The notes under the pieces are model-generated. The model saw nothing but the letters and a program-made list of their open reading frames with translations. It was not told the origin of the DNA and made no database searches. From Archangium lansingense (GTDB lineage: Bacteria > Myxococcota > Myxococcia > Myxococcales > Myxococcaceae): a stretch of 64,000 nt of DNA. A program made the translations under genes and the position numbers. Below, piece by piece: positions 35,302 to 43,211 of the stretch (its first letter is position 1; each line of letters starts with the position of its first letter). The DNA is taken from the NCBI RefSeq assembly GCF_026626635.1, contig NZ_JAPNKA010000001.1, forward strand, positions 9,160,501 through 9,224,500, in the 5' to 3' direction.

Positions 35302-35931
35302 TCACGCGTCGTCGCGGCTGGCGTCCCGCAGGTGGTTCACGTCCCCCCAGGTCACCAGCCGGAAGGCCCCCTCGTGGTAGTCGAACTGGCTCCAGCTGGC
35401 GTTGAGCACGGAGAAGGCACGTGGCGTACCGTGCGGAATCCCCAGACAGTGCCGGAACAGGCTGCTGAGGACGCCGCCGTGGGTGACCACCACGATGCGT
35501 GCTCCCATGTGGCGGGCTCCGAGCTCCCTCAGGCACTCGACCGCATGGCGGAGCCGCTGTGACGTGCTCTCGCCACCGGGGACGACGAAGTCCGGCCCGC
35601 CCGCCGAGTACTCCGCGAACACCTCGGGGTGGCGCTGGCTCGCCTCGTCCCGCGTGAGCCCTTCCATGATTCCCAGGCCGCGCTCGCGCAGGCGCTTGTC
35701 CTCGAGGACGGAGTGGCCCGTGCGTATGGCGATGCGGCGCGCCGTCTCCAGGGCCCGCCCCAGGTCACTGCAGTAGAGCGCATGGAAGGAGACGGACTCG
35801 AGGCGCTCGGCGAGCGCATCCGCCTGACACAGCCCCCTGGCGCTCAGCGGACTGTCCAGGTGCCCCTGCAAGCGCCCCAGGGTGTTCCACTCCGTTTCGC
35901 CGTGACGGAGCAGGATGAATTCGGTCGTCAT
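35302..35931 (-). CDS. Histidine phosphatase family protein
   Basis: ATG 35931 gives 209 residues beginning MTTEFILLRHGETEWN; an upstream in-frame start at 36021 would add 30 residues before the first core strand and is less likely. The RHGE motif (catalytic His near residue 9), SDLGRALETA, and the second His in VVVTHGGVLSSL define the phosphoglycerate mutase-like branch of histidine phosphatases. Members include cofactor-dependent mutases, CobC and broad phosphatases; this one lacks specifying features. Probably cytoplasmic and monocistronic. Confidence 0.9.
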   Translation of the reverse strand: MTTEFILLRHGETEWNTLGRLQGHLDSPLSARGLCQADALAERLESVSFHALYCSDLGRALETARRIAIRTGHSVLEDKRLRERGLGIMEGLTRDEASQRHPEVFAEYSAGGPDFVVPGGESTSQRLRHAVECLRELGARHMGARIVVVTHGGVLSSLFRHCLGIPHGTPRAFSVLNASWSQFDYHEGAFRLVTWGDVNHLRDASRDDA

Positions 35932-36049
35932 GGAGGGACAGATTAGCGCCGCCCCGTGTTCGATGCGCCCAGCCCTGGTGTTCCGGCGCCGGGGCGGGCA
36001 CAGTCCGGCGGCGTTCCCCAAGGAATGACTTCGGTCATGGAGGTGGGTC

Positions 36050-36493
36050 TTGCACGAGTTTCCGCTGACGCTTCATTGGGAAGGTTCCACGGCCGGCGAG
36101 TATCCCCGTGATGCCGTGGCCCGCACGCCGGGCAAGCAGGACATCGCGGTGAGCGCGGCGTCCTCCTATGGAGGGGATGACTCGCGCTGGAACCCCGAGG
36201 ACCTGTTCGGCGCCTCGCTGGGCACCTGCCACATGCTCACCTTCCTGTCGCTGGCGAAGAAGGTGCACCTGGAGGTGCGTGGCTACGAGGACCACGTCAC
36301 CGTCACACTCGACACCGTGGACAAGGTGTCGCGAATCACCAGGGTGCGCCTGGCGCCGATCATCCGCGTGGCCCCCGGCACGAACCCGGCGAAGGTGCGC
36401 GAGATGTTCGAGAAGGCTCACAAGTACTGCTTCATCGGCCAGAGCATCACCTCCGAGGTGCTCATGGAGCCGACCATCGAAGAGGCCGGGTGA
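36050..36493 (+). CDS. OsmC/Ohr family peroxide-detoxifying protein
   Basis: The gene starts at TTG 36050, supported by GGAGGT six bases upstream. The 147-residue product begins MHEFPLTLHWEG. The peroxidatic Cys is in FGASLGTCHML and the resolving Cys in AHKYCFIGQS, the pair conserved in OsmC and Ohr proteins that reduce organic hydroperoxides. Context (a phosphoesterase convergent and a histidine phosphatase divergent) gives no further clue to substrate. Length is normal for the family. Confidence 0.9.
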   Translation: MHEFPLTLHWEGSTAGEYPRDAVARTPGKQDIAVSAASSYGGDDSRWNPEDLFGASLGTCHMLTFLSLAKKVHLEVRGYEDHVTVTLDTVDKVSRITRVRLAPIIRVAPGTNPAKVREMFEKAHKYCFIGQSITSEVLMEPTIEEAG

Positions 36494-36523
36494 GTCCCAG
36501 CCTCGACGCACCCTGCCCCTGCC

Positions 36524-37257
36524 TCACACCTCGAGCAGCATGAAGCGCTTGTCAGGGTGCATCTTCGTCATGAGCGGCATCGCCACGTTGAAGACAGGGA
36601 TGCCACTCTTCGTCTTTCCGGCGTGCGCCCCATGGTGCGCGTGCCCGTGGAAGACGGCCTCCGCTCCGTAGTGGTCCACCGGCATTGCCAGGCGGCTCGT
36701 CCGAGGAAGGGGCGAATCTCGATGTTCTCGCCCTCCAGCGTCTCCGGCACCGGGGCGTAGTGCATGATGACCACCTTCTTCTCCGTATCCAGGTGGCTGA
36801 GCGCCGCTTCCAGCTTGAGCGACTCGTGCACCGCCTCCTGCACGAAGGCCTTGGTCTGCCCCTCACCGAAGGCCTGCAGCGTGGCGTTGCCAAAGCCGCC
36901 GCCGAAGCCCTTCACCCCGGCCACTCCCAGCACCTTCTCGAAGATGAAGTGGTCCCCGTCGAGGATGTGCACCCCCACCCTCGACAGCTCCCCGCAGATC
37001 TCCTTCGCCTGGTTGTGCTCGTAGTCGTGGTTGCCGAGCACCGCCGCCACCGGCACCCGGAGCGCCGACAGCTCCTCGGCCAGCACCTTGCCCTCCTCGA
37101 TCATCCCCCGGTCCGTCAGGTCCCCGCACAACACCAGCAGATCCGCCTCCGCGTTGATCTGCTTGACGAGCTGCCGGAAGCGGCCGTGTTGATCCTCGCG
37201 GCAGTGCAGGTCACCGACCGCCGCCAAGCGTATTTTCGAGTTCGCGTCCCGCGCCAC
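36524..37257 (-). pseudogene. Metallophosphoesterase with a one-base frameshift
   Basis: GTG 37257 is preceded by GGGGGAGG. The N-terminal 185 residues carry calcineurin-like motifs: AVGDLHCRED, LCGDLTDRG, GNHDYEHN and VIMHYAPVPE. At about 36700 the frame breaks after IRPFLG. Continuing one base shifted restores TSRLAMPVDHYGAEAVFHG, then HAHHGAHAG and a normal end MLLEV with TGA at 36526-36524. The lost frame carries the final His metal ligands (FHGHAHH), so the annotated uninterrupted frame would be catalytically dead. Either a real single-base deletion or a sequencing error explains it. The start overlaps the nucleotidyltransferase gene by 47 bases. Confidence 0.8.
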
Positions 37258-38068
37258 GTGCCTCCCCCTTCTCTCGCTCTCGCTCGTCCCAGGACCGGCC
37301 ATCGCCGTAGCCCCAGTGATGGATGTCCACCGCGTAGTTCACCCGCGAGATGAGGTTCCCGCGGCACAGCCGCTCGTCCCAGTTGCCTTCCTTGAGCGTG
37401 TCCAGCGTGCGCGACATCAGCTCCGTCATCAGCCACGTGGGCACCAGGTCCCGCTCGCACGGGTAGGCGAAGCGAAACATCATCAGGTGGCTGAGCAGCA
37501 CCTCCCAGTACCGATCGAAGCGCCTGAGCAGCCGCTCCCAGTCCATGCGCCGCCCCATCTTGAGGATGAGGTGGTTGATGTCCGCGCCGTCGTAGCGCTC
37601 GCGCTCGTTCACGAAGGCCTTGGACCAGATGGTCTCTTCCGGTGGCGAGATGAGGCAGGGGTGGCCGAAGACAGAGGCCGTCTGCGCGTGGACGAACCAC
37701 TCATCATCCACCGTGGCCACGCCGTTGCCCGAGGAGAAGATGAAGTCCACGAAGTACTCGCCCTTGTAGGCCTTGTAGATCCACACCTCGTCGACGCGCT
37801 CGGTGCGCCAGCCATCTTTCTCCAGCACCACGAGCGCCCGTTCCGCGTCGCGCTTGCGGGGGAAGAGATCCAGGTCCTTGGTGTCCCGGTAGATGCCCGT
37901 ATACGTGGCGTAGGCGTAGGCCCCGCCAACGAGGAACGGCACACCGGCGTCCAGCAACACCTCGATGGCTCGGCCACGGGCGTTGATTTCGTCCGCGGTC
38001 CGGCACCTCTCGGCGAGCGCGGCATCGATTCCCATCTCCCCGGGGTGGTTGGGGTGTCGCTTTTCCAT
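37211..38068 (-). CDS. Nucleotidyltransferase-like protein
   Basis: The 285-residue protein has LVGGAYAYATYTGIYRDTKD followed by LDLF near residues 46-68, the GG...DxD pattern of nucleotidyltransferase-superfamily proteins related to AbiEii-type and MNT-type enzymes. The rest is helical, and no partner antitoxin gene precedes it. It is followed by and overlaps the metallophosphoesterase gene by 47 bases, suggesting a linked pair. The substrate is unknown. Its start (ATG 38068) is followed upstream by the ECF cassette in divergent orientation. Confidence 0.8.
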   Translation of the reverse strand: MEKRHPNHPGEMGIDAALAERCRTADEINARGRAIEVLLDAGVPFLVGGAYAYATYTGIYRDTKDLDLFPRKRDAERALVVLEKDGWRTERVDEVWIYKAYKGEYFVDFIFSSGNGVATVDDEWFVHAQTASVFGHPCLISPPEETIWSKAFVNERERYDGADINHLILKMGRRMDWERLLRRFDRYWEVLLSHLMMFRFAYPCERDLVPTWLMTELMSRTLDTLKEGNWDERLCRGNLISRVNYAVDIHHWGYGDGRSWDEREREKGEARGAGRELENTLGGGR

Positions 38069-38196
38069 GGGGAGAACCTAGGAACGGGTCCTTTTTCTCG
38101 TCGGAGCCCCCGTCCGGTACGCCTGCTGGGCAACCAGGGAGCCTCCAACCGCTTGGAATCCCTGAGATTTCCATCTTCTAAAAATCGCCTTTTCTG

Positions 38197-38250
38197 TTTT
38201 TGGACCCCTGCTGTGTCCCTACGGGCAGATGAACCGCACCGGTCCAAAAA
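38197..38250. repeat. Inverted repeat TTTTTGGACC/GGTCCAAAAA in the cassette promoter region
   Basis: TTTTTGGACC (38197-38206) and its exact reverse complement GGTCCAAAAA (38241-38250) are separated by 34 bases in the region between the nucleotidyltransferase and lipoprotein A. The ATG of lipoprotein A is 33 bases further on. This could be an operator pair or a looped RNA structure in the leader. Confidence 0.6.
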
Positions 38251-38282
38251 GGGGCCGAGCGGACACTCGAGAGGACCGACAC

Positions 38283-39284
38283 ATGACGCTGCGCAAGAGC
38301 CTGCTGATCTCCGCCCTGATGCTCGCTGGCTGTGGCCGGATGGACCGTGAGACGGAGTTCCGCTCCGTGCTGCCCACCAAGGAGATGGTGGAGGTGAAGA
38401 CGCCGGAGAAGAGCGGCCAGGCGCTCACCGCCGAGGGGGACGTCCACGGACAGGGCAAGGGCGAGCTGAGCGAGTTCTACAAGCTGACCCGGGGCACCAC
38501 CGTGCTGGTCAACGGCGGCACGCTGCTGGTCCTGGGACTGGTGGATGCGGTGACGGAGCACCGGCCCACCACCCTCACCGAGGACACCGCCGTGTGGGGT
38601 CCGCACACCGAGGCCCTGGCCCGCAACACCTGGAAGCTCACCGTGAAGAAGACGGGCGAGAACACCTACAGCTATGCCGTCTCGGCCAAGGCCAAGGAGG
38701 CGGATGACTCGGCGTTCGTGGACGTCATCATCGGCACGCACACCGCCGCGGTGGACGAGGCCGGCGAGCCGGTGAAGGGCTTCGGAAAGGGTGAGTTCAC
38801 CCTCGACTGGGACAAGGCGGCGACGCTGCCCGAGCACGACAACAACGTGGGCCGCTTCACGGTGAAGTACTCGCGCCAGGACGACAAGAGCGCCGCCACG
38901 GTGGACGCGGCGTTCCGCCAGGTGCGTGACGAGAACGACGCCACCAGGCGCGCGGACGCGGACTACCGCTACGCCGCCACCCCCGGCCAGGGCGGCCAGT
39001 TCGACTTCAAGCTGAGCCAGGACTGGTACCGGGCGCAGGGCTCGACCTCGGACGCGAAGGAGAGCCTCACCATCAAGAGCCGCTGGCTGGAGTCGGGGGC
39101 TGGCCGCTCGGACATCAAGCTGTCGGGCGGAGACCTGGGCCAGGAGCAGGCCACCGCGAGCGAGTGCTGGGACACGGCCTTCGCCAGCCGCTTCCTGACG
39201 GCCAGCTTCGCCTTCCCCCAGGTGCAGTACGGTGCCGAGGCGAGCGACTGCGCCTTCACCTCGGCAGCCTACTCCTCGCTGTGA
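38283..39284 (+). CDS. Lipoprotein A of the sigma/caspase cassette
   Basis: ATG 38283 gives 333 residues with lipobox LAGC (Cys17). The mature part is hydrophilic with ordered beta-type segments and no enzyme motif. It is related to lipoprotein B at 42237: both share an N-terminal LPT(K/R)E motif, a (A/V)VWGP motif in the middle and ECWD near the end, followed by a C-terminal Cys. It is the first gene of the cassette, 40 bases before the ECF sigma gene. I infer an extracytoplasmic sensor or ligand-binding role, or a protein that controls the caspase. Confidence 0.85.
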   Translation: MTLRKSLLISALMLAGCGRMDRETEFRSVLPTKEMVEVKTPEKSGQALTAEGDVHGQGKGELSEFYKLTRGTTVLVNGGTLLVLGLVDAVTEHRPTTLTEDTAVWGPHTEALARNTWKLTVKKTGENTYSYAVSAKAKEADDSAFVDVIIGTHTAAVDEAGEPVKGFGKGEFTLDWDKAATLPEHDNNVGRFTVKYSRQDDKSAATVDAAFRQVRDENDATRRADADYRYAATPGQGGQFDFKLSQDWYRAQGSTSDAKESLTIKSRWLESGAGRSDIKLSGGDLGQEQATASECWDTAFASRFLTASFAFPQVQYGAEASDCAFTSAAYSSL

Positions 39285-39292
39285 GCCCTCGT

Positions 39293-39320
39293 TGTAAGCT
39301 CCGGGCTTTCCACCCCGTAG
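39293..39320 (+). promoter_or_regulatory. Candidate ECF-type promoter before the sigma gene
   Basis: TGTAAGC (39293-39299) and CGTA (39316-39319) are 16 bases apart, the spacing and -10 type of many ECF promoters. Transcription would begin close to the ATG at 39325. This may be the autoregulatory promoter, but the motif is short and could occur by chance. Confidence 0.35.
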
Positions 39321-39324
39321 CGAC

Positions 39325-39876
39325 ATGAGGCAGTTCGTGGCAGGAACGAGCCAACCGGCCCTGAAGGCCATCGACGGAGGACAGAAGGATCGGCGCGCGT
39401 TCCTGCGCGAGCTGTACACCGCATATGGCGGCAGCGTGTATGGGCGCTGCCGCTATCTGTTGAAGGATGCCAGCAAGGCCGAGGACGCGATGCAGGAGGT
39501 GTTCGCCCGCGCCCTCACCCACTCGGAGACGTTGCGCGCCGAGTCCTCGCCCCTGGCGTGGTTGATGAAGATCGCCACCCATCATTGCCTCAACCAGCTG
39601 CGAGCGGAGCGGGCTCCGTGGCGGCGCTGGTTCGAGCGGGACGAGCTGGCCCGCCCAGAGGGAGACGACGGGGCGCAGAAGCTGGAGACGCGGGAGCTGG
39701 TGCGCTCGCTGCTGTCGCGGGTAGATGTGGAGACGCAGGCGGCGGTGGTGCACTACTGGGTGGACGGGATGACGCTGGAAGAGGTAGCCGCGATGCTGGG
39801 GCGCTCGGTGCCCACGGTGAGAAAGCGGCTGGAGCAGTTCGCCGCGCTGTCGAACGAGGAGCTGAAGGTCTCATGA
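39325..39876 (+). CDS. ECF-family RNA polymerase sigma factor
   Basis: The 183-residue protein contains sigma region 2 (LYTAYGGSVYGRCRYLLKDA, then EDAMQEVFARA with the conserved acidic region 2.2) and region 4 (VDGMTLEEVAAMLGRSVPTV helix-turn-helix) with only a short linker, the layout of extracytoplasmic-function sigma factors. There is no signal peptide. Its stop codon (TGA 39874-39876) overlaps the ATG of the anti-sigma gene by four bases, which favours balanced production. It lacks regions 1 and 3, as expected. Confidence 0.93.
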   Translation: MRQFVAGTSQPALKAIDGGQKDRRAFLRELYTAYGGSVYGRCRYLLKDASKAEDAMQEVFARALTHSETLRAESSPLAWLMKIATHHCLNQLRAERAPWRRWFERDELARPEGDDGAQKLETRELVRSLLSRVDVETQAAVVHYWVDGMTLEEVAAMLGRSVPTVRKRLEQFAALSNEELKVS

Positions 39877-40622
39877 GCGCGCACCTGTCGGAGTGGACGT
39901 TGCGGCGGCTGCACACCGGAGAGCTCCCCGGGAAGGAGTCCCAACACGCCCGGGCCCACGTGTCCGCGTGCGAGGAGTGCCAGGGAGTCCTGAAGGGCCT
40001 CGAGACGAACCAGGCGCGATTCGAGGCGGAGATTCCCTTCGAGCGCTTCGAGGCCGGCGTGGAGCGCGCCCTGAACAAGCCGAAGGGGCAGCCCTCGCGG
40101 CCCCTGCTCAATGGTGTCCTGGTGGCCGTGGCGGCCTCGGTGCTGCTGGTGGTGATGGTGCGGCCGATGCTCTCCCAGCCTCCCACCAACCGGCTCAAAG
40201 GCGGGGCCTCGGCGGAGCTGCGCATCGGCGGAGGAGGGCCTCAGCGCGGCATCCTGCCGGGTGACACCGAGGAGCTGGAGCCGAATGAGCGGGTGCGGCT
40301 GGCATACGTGCCCGGGCCCTACCGCTACGTGCTGGCGGTGTCGGTGGATGACACGGGCGAAGTGTCTGAGCTCTACGCGCAGGCGGGAATGAGCCTCCCG
40401 GTGGAAGCGGGTCAGGGCCGGCATTGGCTGCCCGACAGCGTGACGTTCACTGGCAAGGGCCACGAGCGCGTGGTGATGGTGCTCTCCGACAGGCCGTTGG
40501 AGGTGGAGGCGGTGCGGGCATCGGCGCGGCGGGCCTGGGAGCAGGCCGGGGGCAAGGTGGAGGCCATGACCACGCTGGGCTCCGGCGGTGAAGAGACCCA
40601 CTGGCTGCTGCTCAAGCCATGA
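39873..40622 (+). CDS. Zinc-finger anti-sigma factor with periplasmic DUF4384-like domain
   Basis: The 249-residue product opens with MSAHLSEWTLRRLHTGEL. An HC2-type zinc motif is present (His29, Cys33, Cys36 in HVSACEEC), one membrane span lies at about 78-100 (LLNGVLVAVAASVLLVVM), and residues about 105-249 form a C-terminal domain outside the membrane resembling DUF4384 (PGPYRYVLAVSVDDTGEV). This is the standard layout of a membrane anti-sigma factor with a cytoplasmic sigma-binding head. The gene overlaps both neighbours by four bases, and its partner at the 3' end is a secreted caspase-like protein. Confidence 0.88.
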   Translation: MSAHLSEWTLRRLHTGELPGKESQHARAHVSACEECQGVLKGLETNQARFEAEIPFERFEAGVERALNKPKGQPSRPLLNGVLVAVAASVLLVVMVRPMLSQPPTNRLKGGASAELRIGGGGPQRGILPGDTEELEPNERVRLAYVPGPYRYVLAVSVDDTGEVSELYAQAGMSLPVEAGQGRHWLPDSVTFTGKGHERVVMVLSDRPLEVEAVRASARRAWEQAGGKVEAMTTLGSGGEETHWLLLKP

Positions 40623-42223
40623 GCCCCCTGTCCGGACGGGGTCTGGTGCTCGTCCTGGCGCTGGTGCTGGCGACGACCGTGCAGGCCCAGCCGCTGCGCC
40701 GCTTCGCGCTGGTGGCGGGCAACGACGAGGGCGGTGCCGACACTCGACCGCTGCGCTTCGCCCGGGATGACGCTCGCAGGATGCACGGGCTCCTGACGAG
40801 GCTGGGCGGGGTGGAGCCCAGCGATGCGCGACTGCTGCTGGACGAGGACTCCCGCTCCTTCCTCCAGGCGCTGGCCGGACTGGAGTCGGGCGCCCGGGCA
40901 GCGAAGGCCCGGGGCGAGCGCACCGCACTCATCGTCTACTACTCGGGCCACGCGAAGGACGGCGCGCTGCGGTTGGGAGAGAGCACGCTGGACCTGGAGG
41001 CACTCAAGCGCCGGCTGCTGGCGGCCTCAGCGGACATCCGCATCGCCATCCTGGACTCGTGTCGCTCTGGAGCGCTCACTCGGACGAAGGGGGCCCGGCG
41101 CGCGCCGGCCTTCGAGATCGACTCGGGCGCCACGCGCGAGGCCCGGGGGCTCGTCATCCTCACCTCCAGCTCGGCGGACGAGGACTCGCAGGAGTCGGAC
41201 CTGCTGGGAGGCAGCTACTTCACCCACCACCTGGGCAGCGGGTTGATGGGGGACGCGGACCGCTCGGGTGACGGTCAGGTGACGCTCTTCGAGGCGTACT
41301 CGCATGCCTACGCCCGCACCGTGGCGGACACCGCGGACAGCAGCGCTGGGGCCCAGCACCCCACCTTCAGCTACGACCTCGCCGGCAATGGCGACCTGGT
41401 GCTGACGGACCTGCGGGGGCGCGATGAGGGGCTGCTGGTGCCTCGCACCGCGCCGGCGGGGGCCTACTACTTCGTGAACCCGGCGGGACTGGTGGTGGCG
41501 GAGCTGGACAAGGCCGTGGATGCCGAGCGACGGCTGGCCCTGGCCCCGGGCCGATACACAGTGAAGCGTCGGCTGGCGGACCGGCTGCGCGTTGGCGAGG
41601 CCGAAGTCCAGCGCGGGCGCACCACGGTGCTCGATGAGTCGCGGCTGCGCGATGCGCCCTTCTCGGATGATCCAGTGAAGGGCGTGGCGCCTCGGGAGCG
41701 CGGGCTGCTGCGCACCTACTGGACGCTGGGACTCACCGGCGGCTACCACGCCTTCTTCGATACGCCCACCCGCGAGAACCTCTTTCTCTCCACGCCGCTG
41801 CTCGGCCTGGAGGTGGGGCTGCACCACTACTTCCGCGAGAACTGGCGCTGGGACTTCGATCTATCGCTCGGCGGGCGCCAGGCCACCCTGGAGCTCCCTA
41901 CCCTCTCGGGGCCGCGCTACCGCTACTCGCTGCTGAACGTAGGCACCTCGCTGGTGGCCGAGTGGCCCGTGGGCCGCGTCTCCCCCTTCGTCGGGCCCCG
42001 GCTCGCCTACCTCGTCATGGGCCGCGACTTCGAGGAGGAGAGCCTCCCGGACCAGTTCTACGCAGTGCTCACCCCGGGCCTCGTAGGCGGCGTGCGCTGG
42101 CGGATATCGGACCGCTTCGAGCTCACCGGACGAGCCCGCCTCCACTACCTCCTCTACAACGTCGACGCACAGCGCTCCCTGGGCTACTGGGAGCTCGGGG
42201 CGCTCGTGACGTACCGCCTCTGA
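40619..42223 (+). CDS. Secreted caspase-like peptidase with EF-hand and C-terminal outer-membrane barrel
   Basis: This 534-residue protein overlaps the anti-sigma stop by four bases. A signal peptide ends at about residue 23 (LATTVQA). The C14 caspase domain spans about 28-245 with catalytic His111 in YYSGHAKDG and Cys148 in LDSCRSGAL. Residues 214-225 (DRSGDGQVTLFE) form a canonical EF-hand loop. From about 365 the protein has alternating strands ending LGALVTYRL, consistent with an 8-stranded beta-barrel. The caspase would then face the periplasm, anchored by the barrel. Prokaryotic caspases (orthocaspases) cleave after Arg or Lys. Substrate is unknown; the adjoining anti-sigma periplasmic domain is a candidate (inference). 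Confidence 0.88.
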   Translation: MSPLSGRGLVLVLALVLATTVQAQPLRRFALVAGNDEGGADTRPLRFARDDARRMHGLLTRLGGVEPSDARLLLDEDSRSFLQALAGLESGARAAKARGERTALIVYYSGHAKDGALRLGESTLDLEALKRRLLAASADIRIAILDSCRSGALTRTKGARRAPAFEIDSGATREARGLVILTSSSADEDSQESDLLGGSYFTHHLGSGLMGDADRSGDGQVTLFEAYSHAYARTVADTADSSAGAQHPTFSYDLAGNGDLVLTDLRGRDEGLLVPRTAPAGAYYFVNPAGLVVAELDKAVDAERRLALAPGRYTVKRRLADRLRVGEAEVQRGRTTVLDESRLRDAPFSDDPVKGVAPRERGLLRTYWTLGLTGGYHAFFDTPTRENLFLSTPLLGLEVGLHHYFRENWRWDFDLSLGGRQATLELPTLSGPRYRYSLLNVGTSLVAEWPVGRVSPFVGPRLAYLVMGRDFEEESLPDQFYAVLTPGLVGGVRWRISDRFELTGRARLHYLLYNVDAQRSLGYWELGALVTYRL

Positions 42224-42236
42224 CAGGGAGCACGTG

Positions 42237-43193
42237 ATGCGTACCTGCTGGCTCCTCCTGCTGGGCTGCCTCGCCGCGTGTGGCGGGAACTTCTCCAACG
42301 ATGATCTCGAGTTCCTCAACGCCCTCCCCACCCGCGAGGACCTGTCCTCCAAGCTGCCTGGCTCCAGCGGCGCGGTGAGCGAGGGAGGCCTGCACCAGCG
42401 CTCGGATGCGCTGGCCGTGGGAGAGCCGTCCCAGCTCTACAGGGATACGCGCGAGGCCTCGGACGCGTTCAACAGCGGCATGGACGGGCTGCTCACCTTG
42501 CTGGAGGAGATCCGCAAGCTGCCGCCGACGACGCGCGAGCCGGAGGTTCGCGTGTGGGGACCCTGGCCGGACTCGAACCACCCGGGCCACGAGGTGCGTT
42601 TCGCGATGCAACGCCAGCCCGACAGATTCAACTACGTGCTCCAGTACCGCCGCGAGGGCTCCGGCGAGGAGGGATGGTGGTCCGCCGTGGAGGGCGCCTT
42701 CCAGCCGGACGGAGGGCTGCGCAAGGGCACGGGCGCGGTCAGGCTCCTCGTCAAGGAGACGAAGGACCACGGCTTCGAAGTGGGAGGGCTCGCGAACCTG
42801 GATCTGCTGGAGATCGTCTACCAGACGCGCGCGCTCCCCATCACCGTCCAGATGCGCTTCGTGCCGGCCCTGCCCCAACCCGCGTCGGAGCTCCTCTACG
42901 CGTACCGCGAGATTCCCGGCGGACTGGGGGAGATGGGCTTCCTGCTGGAGGACACCGACATCCTCCCCGGAACCCAGAAGGAGGACCTGGCCATCATCAG
43001 CCGGTGGACGAAGGACCGCGGCGGCGTGGGCATCATCGCGGTGACGGGCGGAGACGTGCCCGCGGGCTTCACCGCAACGCAGGTGGAGTGCTGGGATGCC
43101 AGCTTCCGGATCACCTATATGAAGCGGAGCTGGGAGACAGCCGTGGTGGGCAGGGCCTCCGCGTGCCCGGACGTGTCCGCGCTGGAGCAGTGA
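42237..43193 (+). CDS. Lipoprotein B of the sigma/caspase cassette
   Basis: ATG 42237, six bases after GGAG, gives 318 residues; GTG 42234 is an alternative. The lipobox is LAAC (Cys15). The protein resembles lipoprotein A: LPTREDLSSKLP near the N-terminus, RVWGPWPDSNHPG, then VECWDASF and a C-terminal Cys. It follows the caspase gene by 13 bases, so it should be cotranscribed. Having related lipoproteins at both ends of the cassette suggests duplication within it. It may regulate or anchor the caspase; no enzyme motif is seen. Confidence 0.82.
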   Translation: MRTCWLLLLGCLAACGGNFSNDDLEFLNALPTREDLSSKLPGSSGAVSEGGLHQRSDALAVGEPSQLYRDTREASDAFNSGMDGLLTLLEEIRKLPPTTREPEVRVWGPWPDSNHPGHEVRFAMQRQPDRFNYVLQYRREGSGEEGWWSAVEGAFQPDGGLRKGTGAVRLLVKETKDHGFEVGGLANLDLLEIVYQTRALPITVQMRFVPALPQPASELLYAYREIPGGLGEMGFLLEDTDILPGTQKEDLAIISRWTKDRGGVGIIAVTGGDVPAGFTATQVECWDASFRITYMKRSWETAVVGRASACPDVSALEQ

Positions 43194-43211
43194 GGCACGG
43201 CCCGTCCGGCG

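Noticed and set aside
37211..38068. AbiE-type toxin-antitoxin system
   Set aside because: No AbiEi-type antitoxin gene precedes the nucleotidyltransferase; its neighbour is a phosphoesterase.
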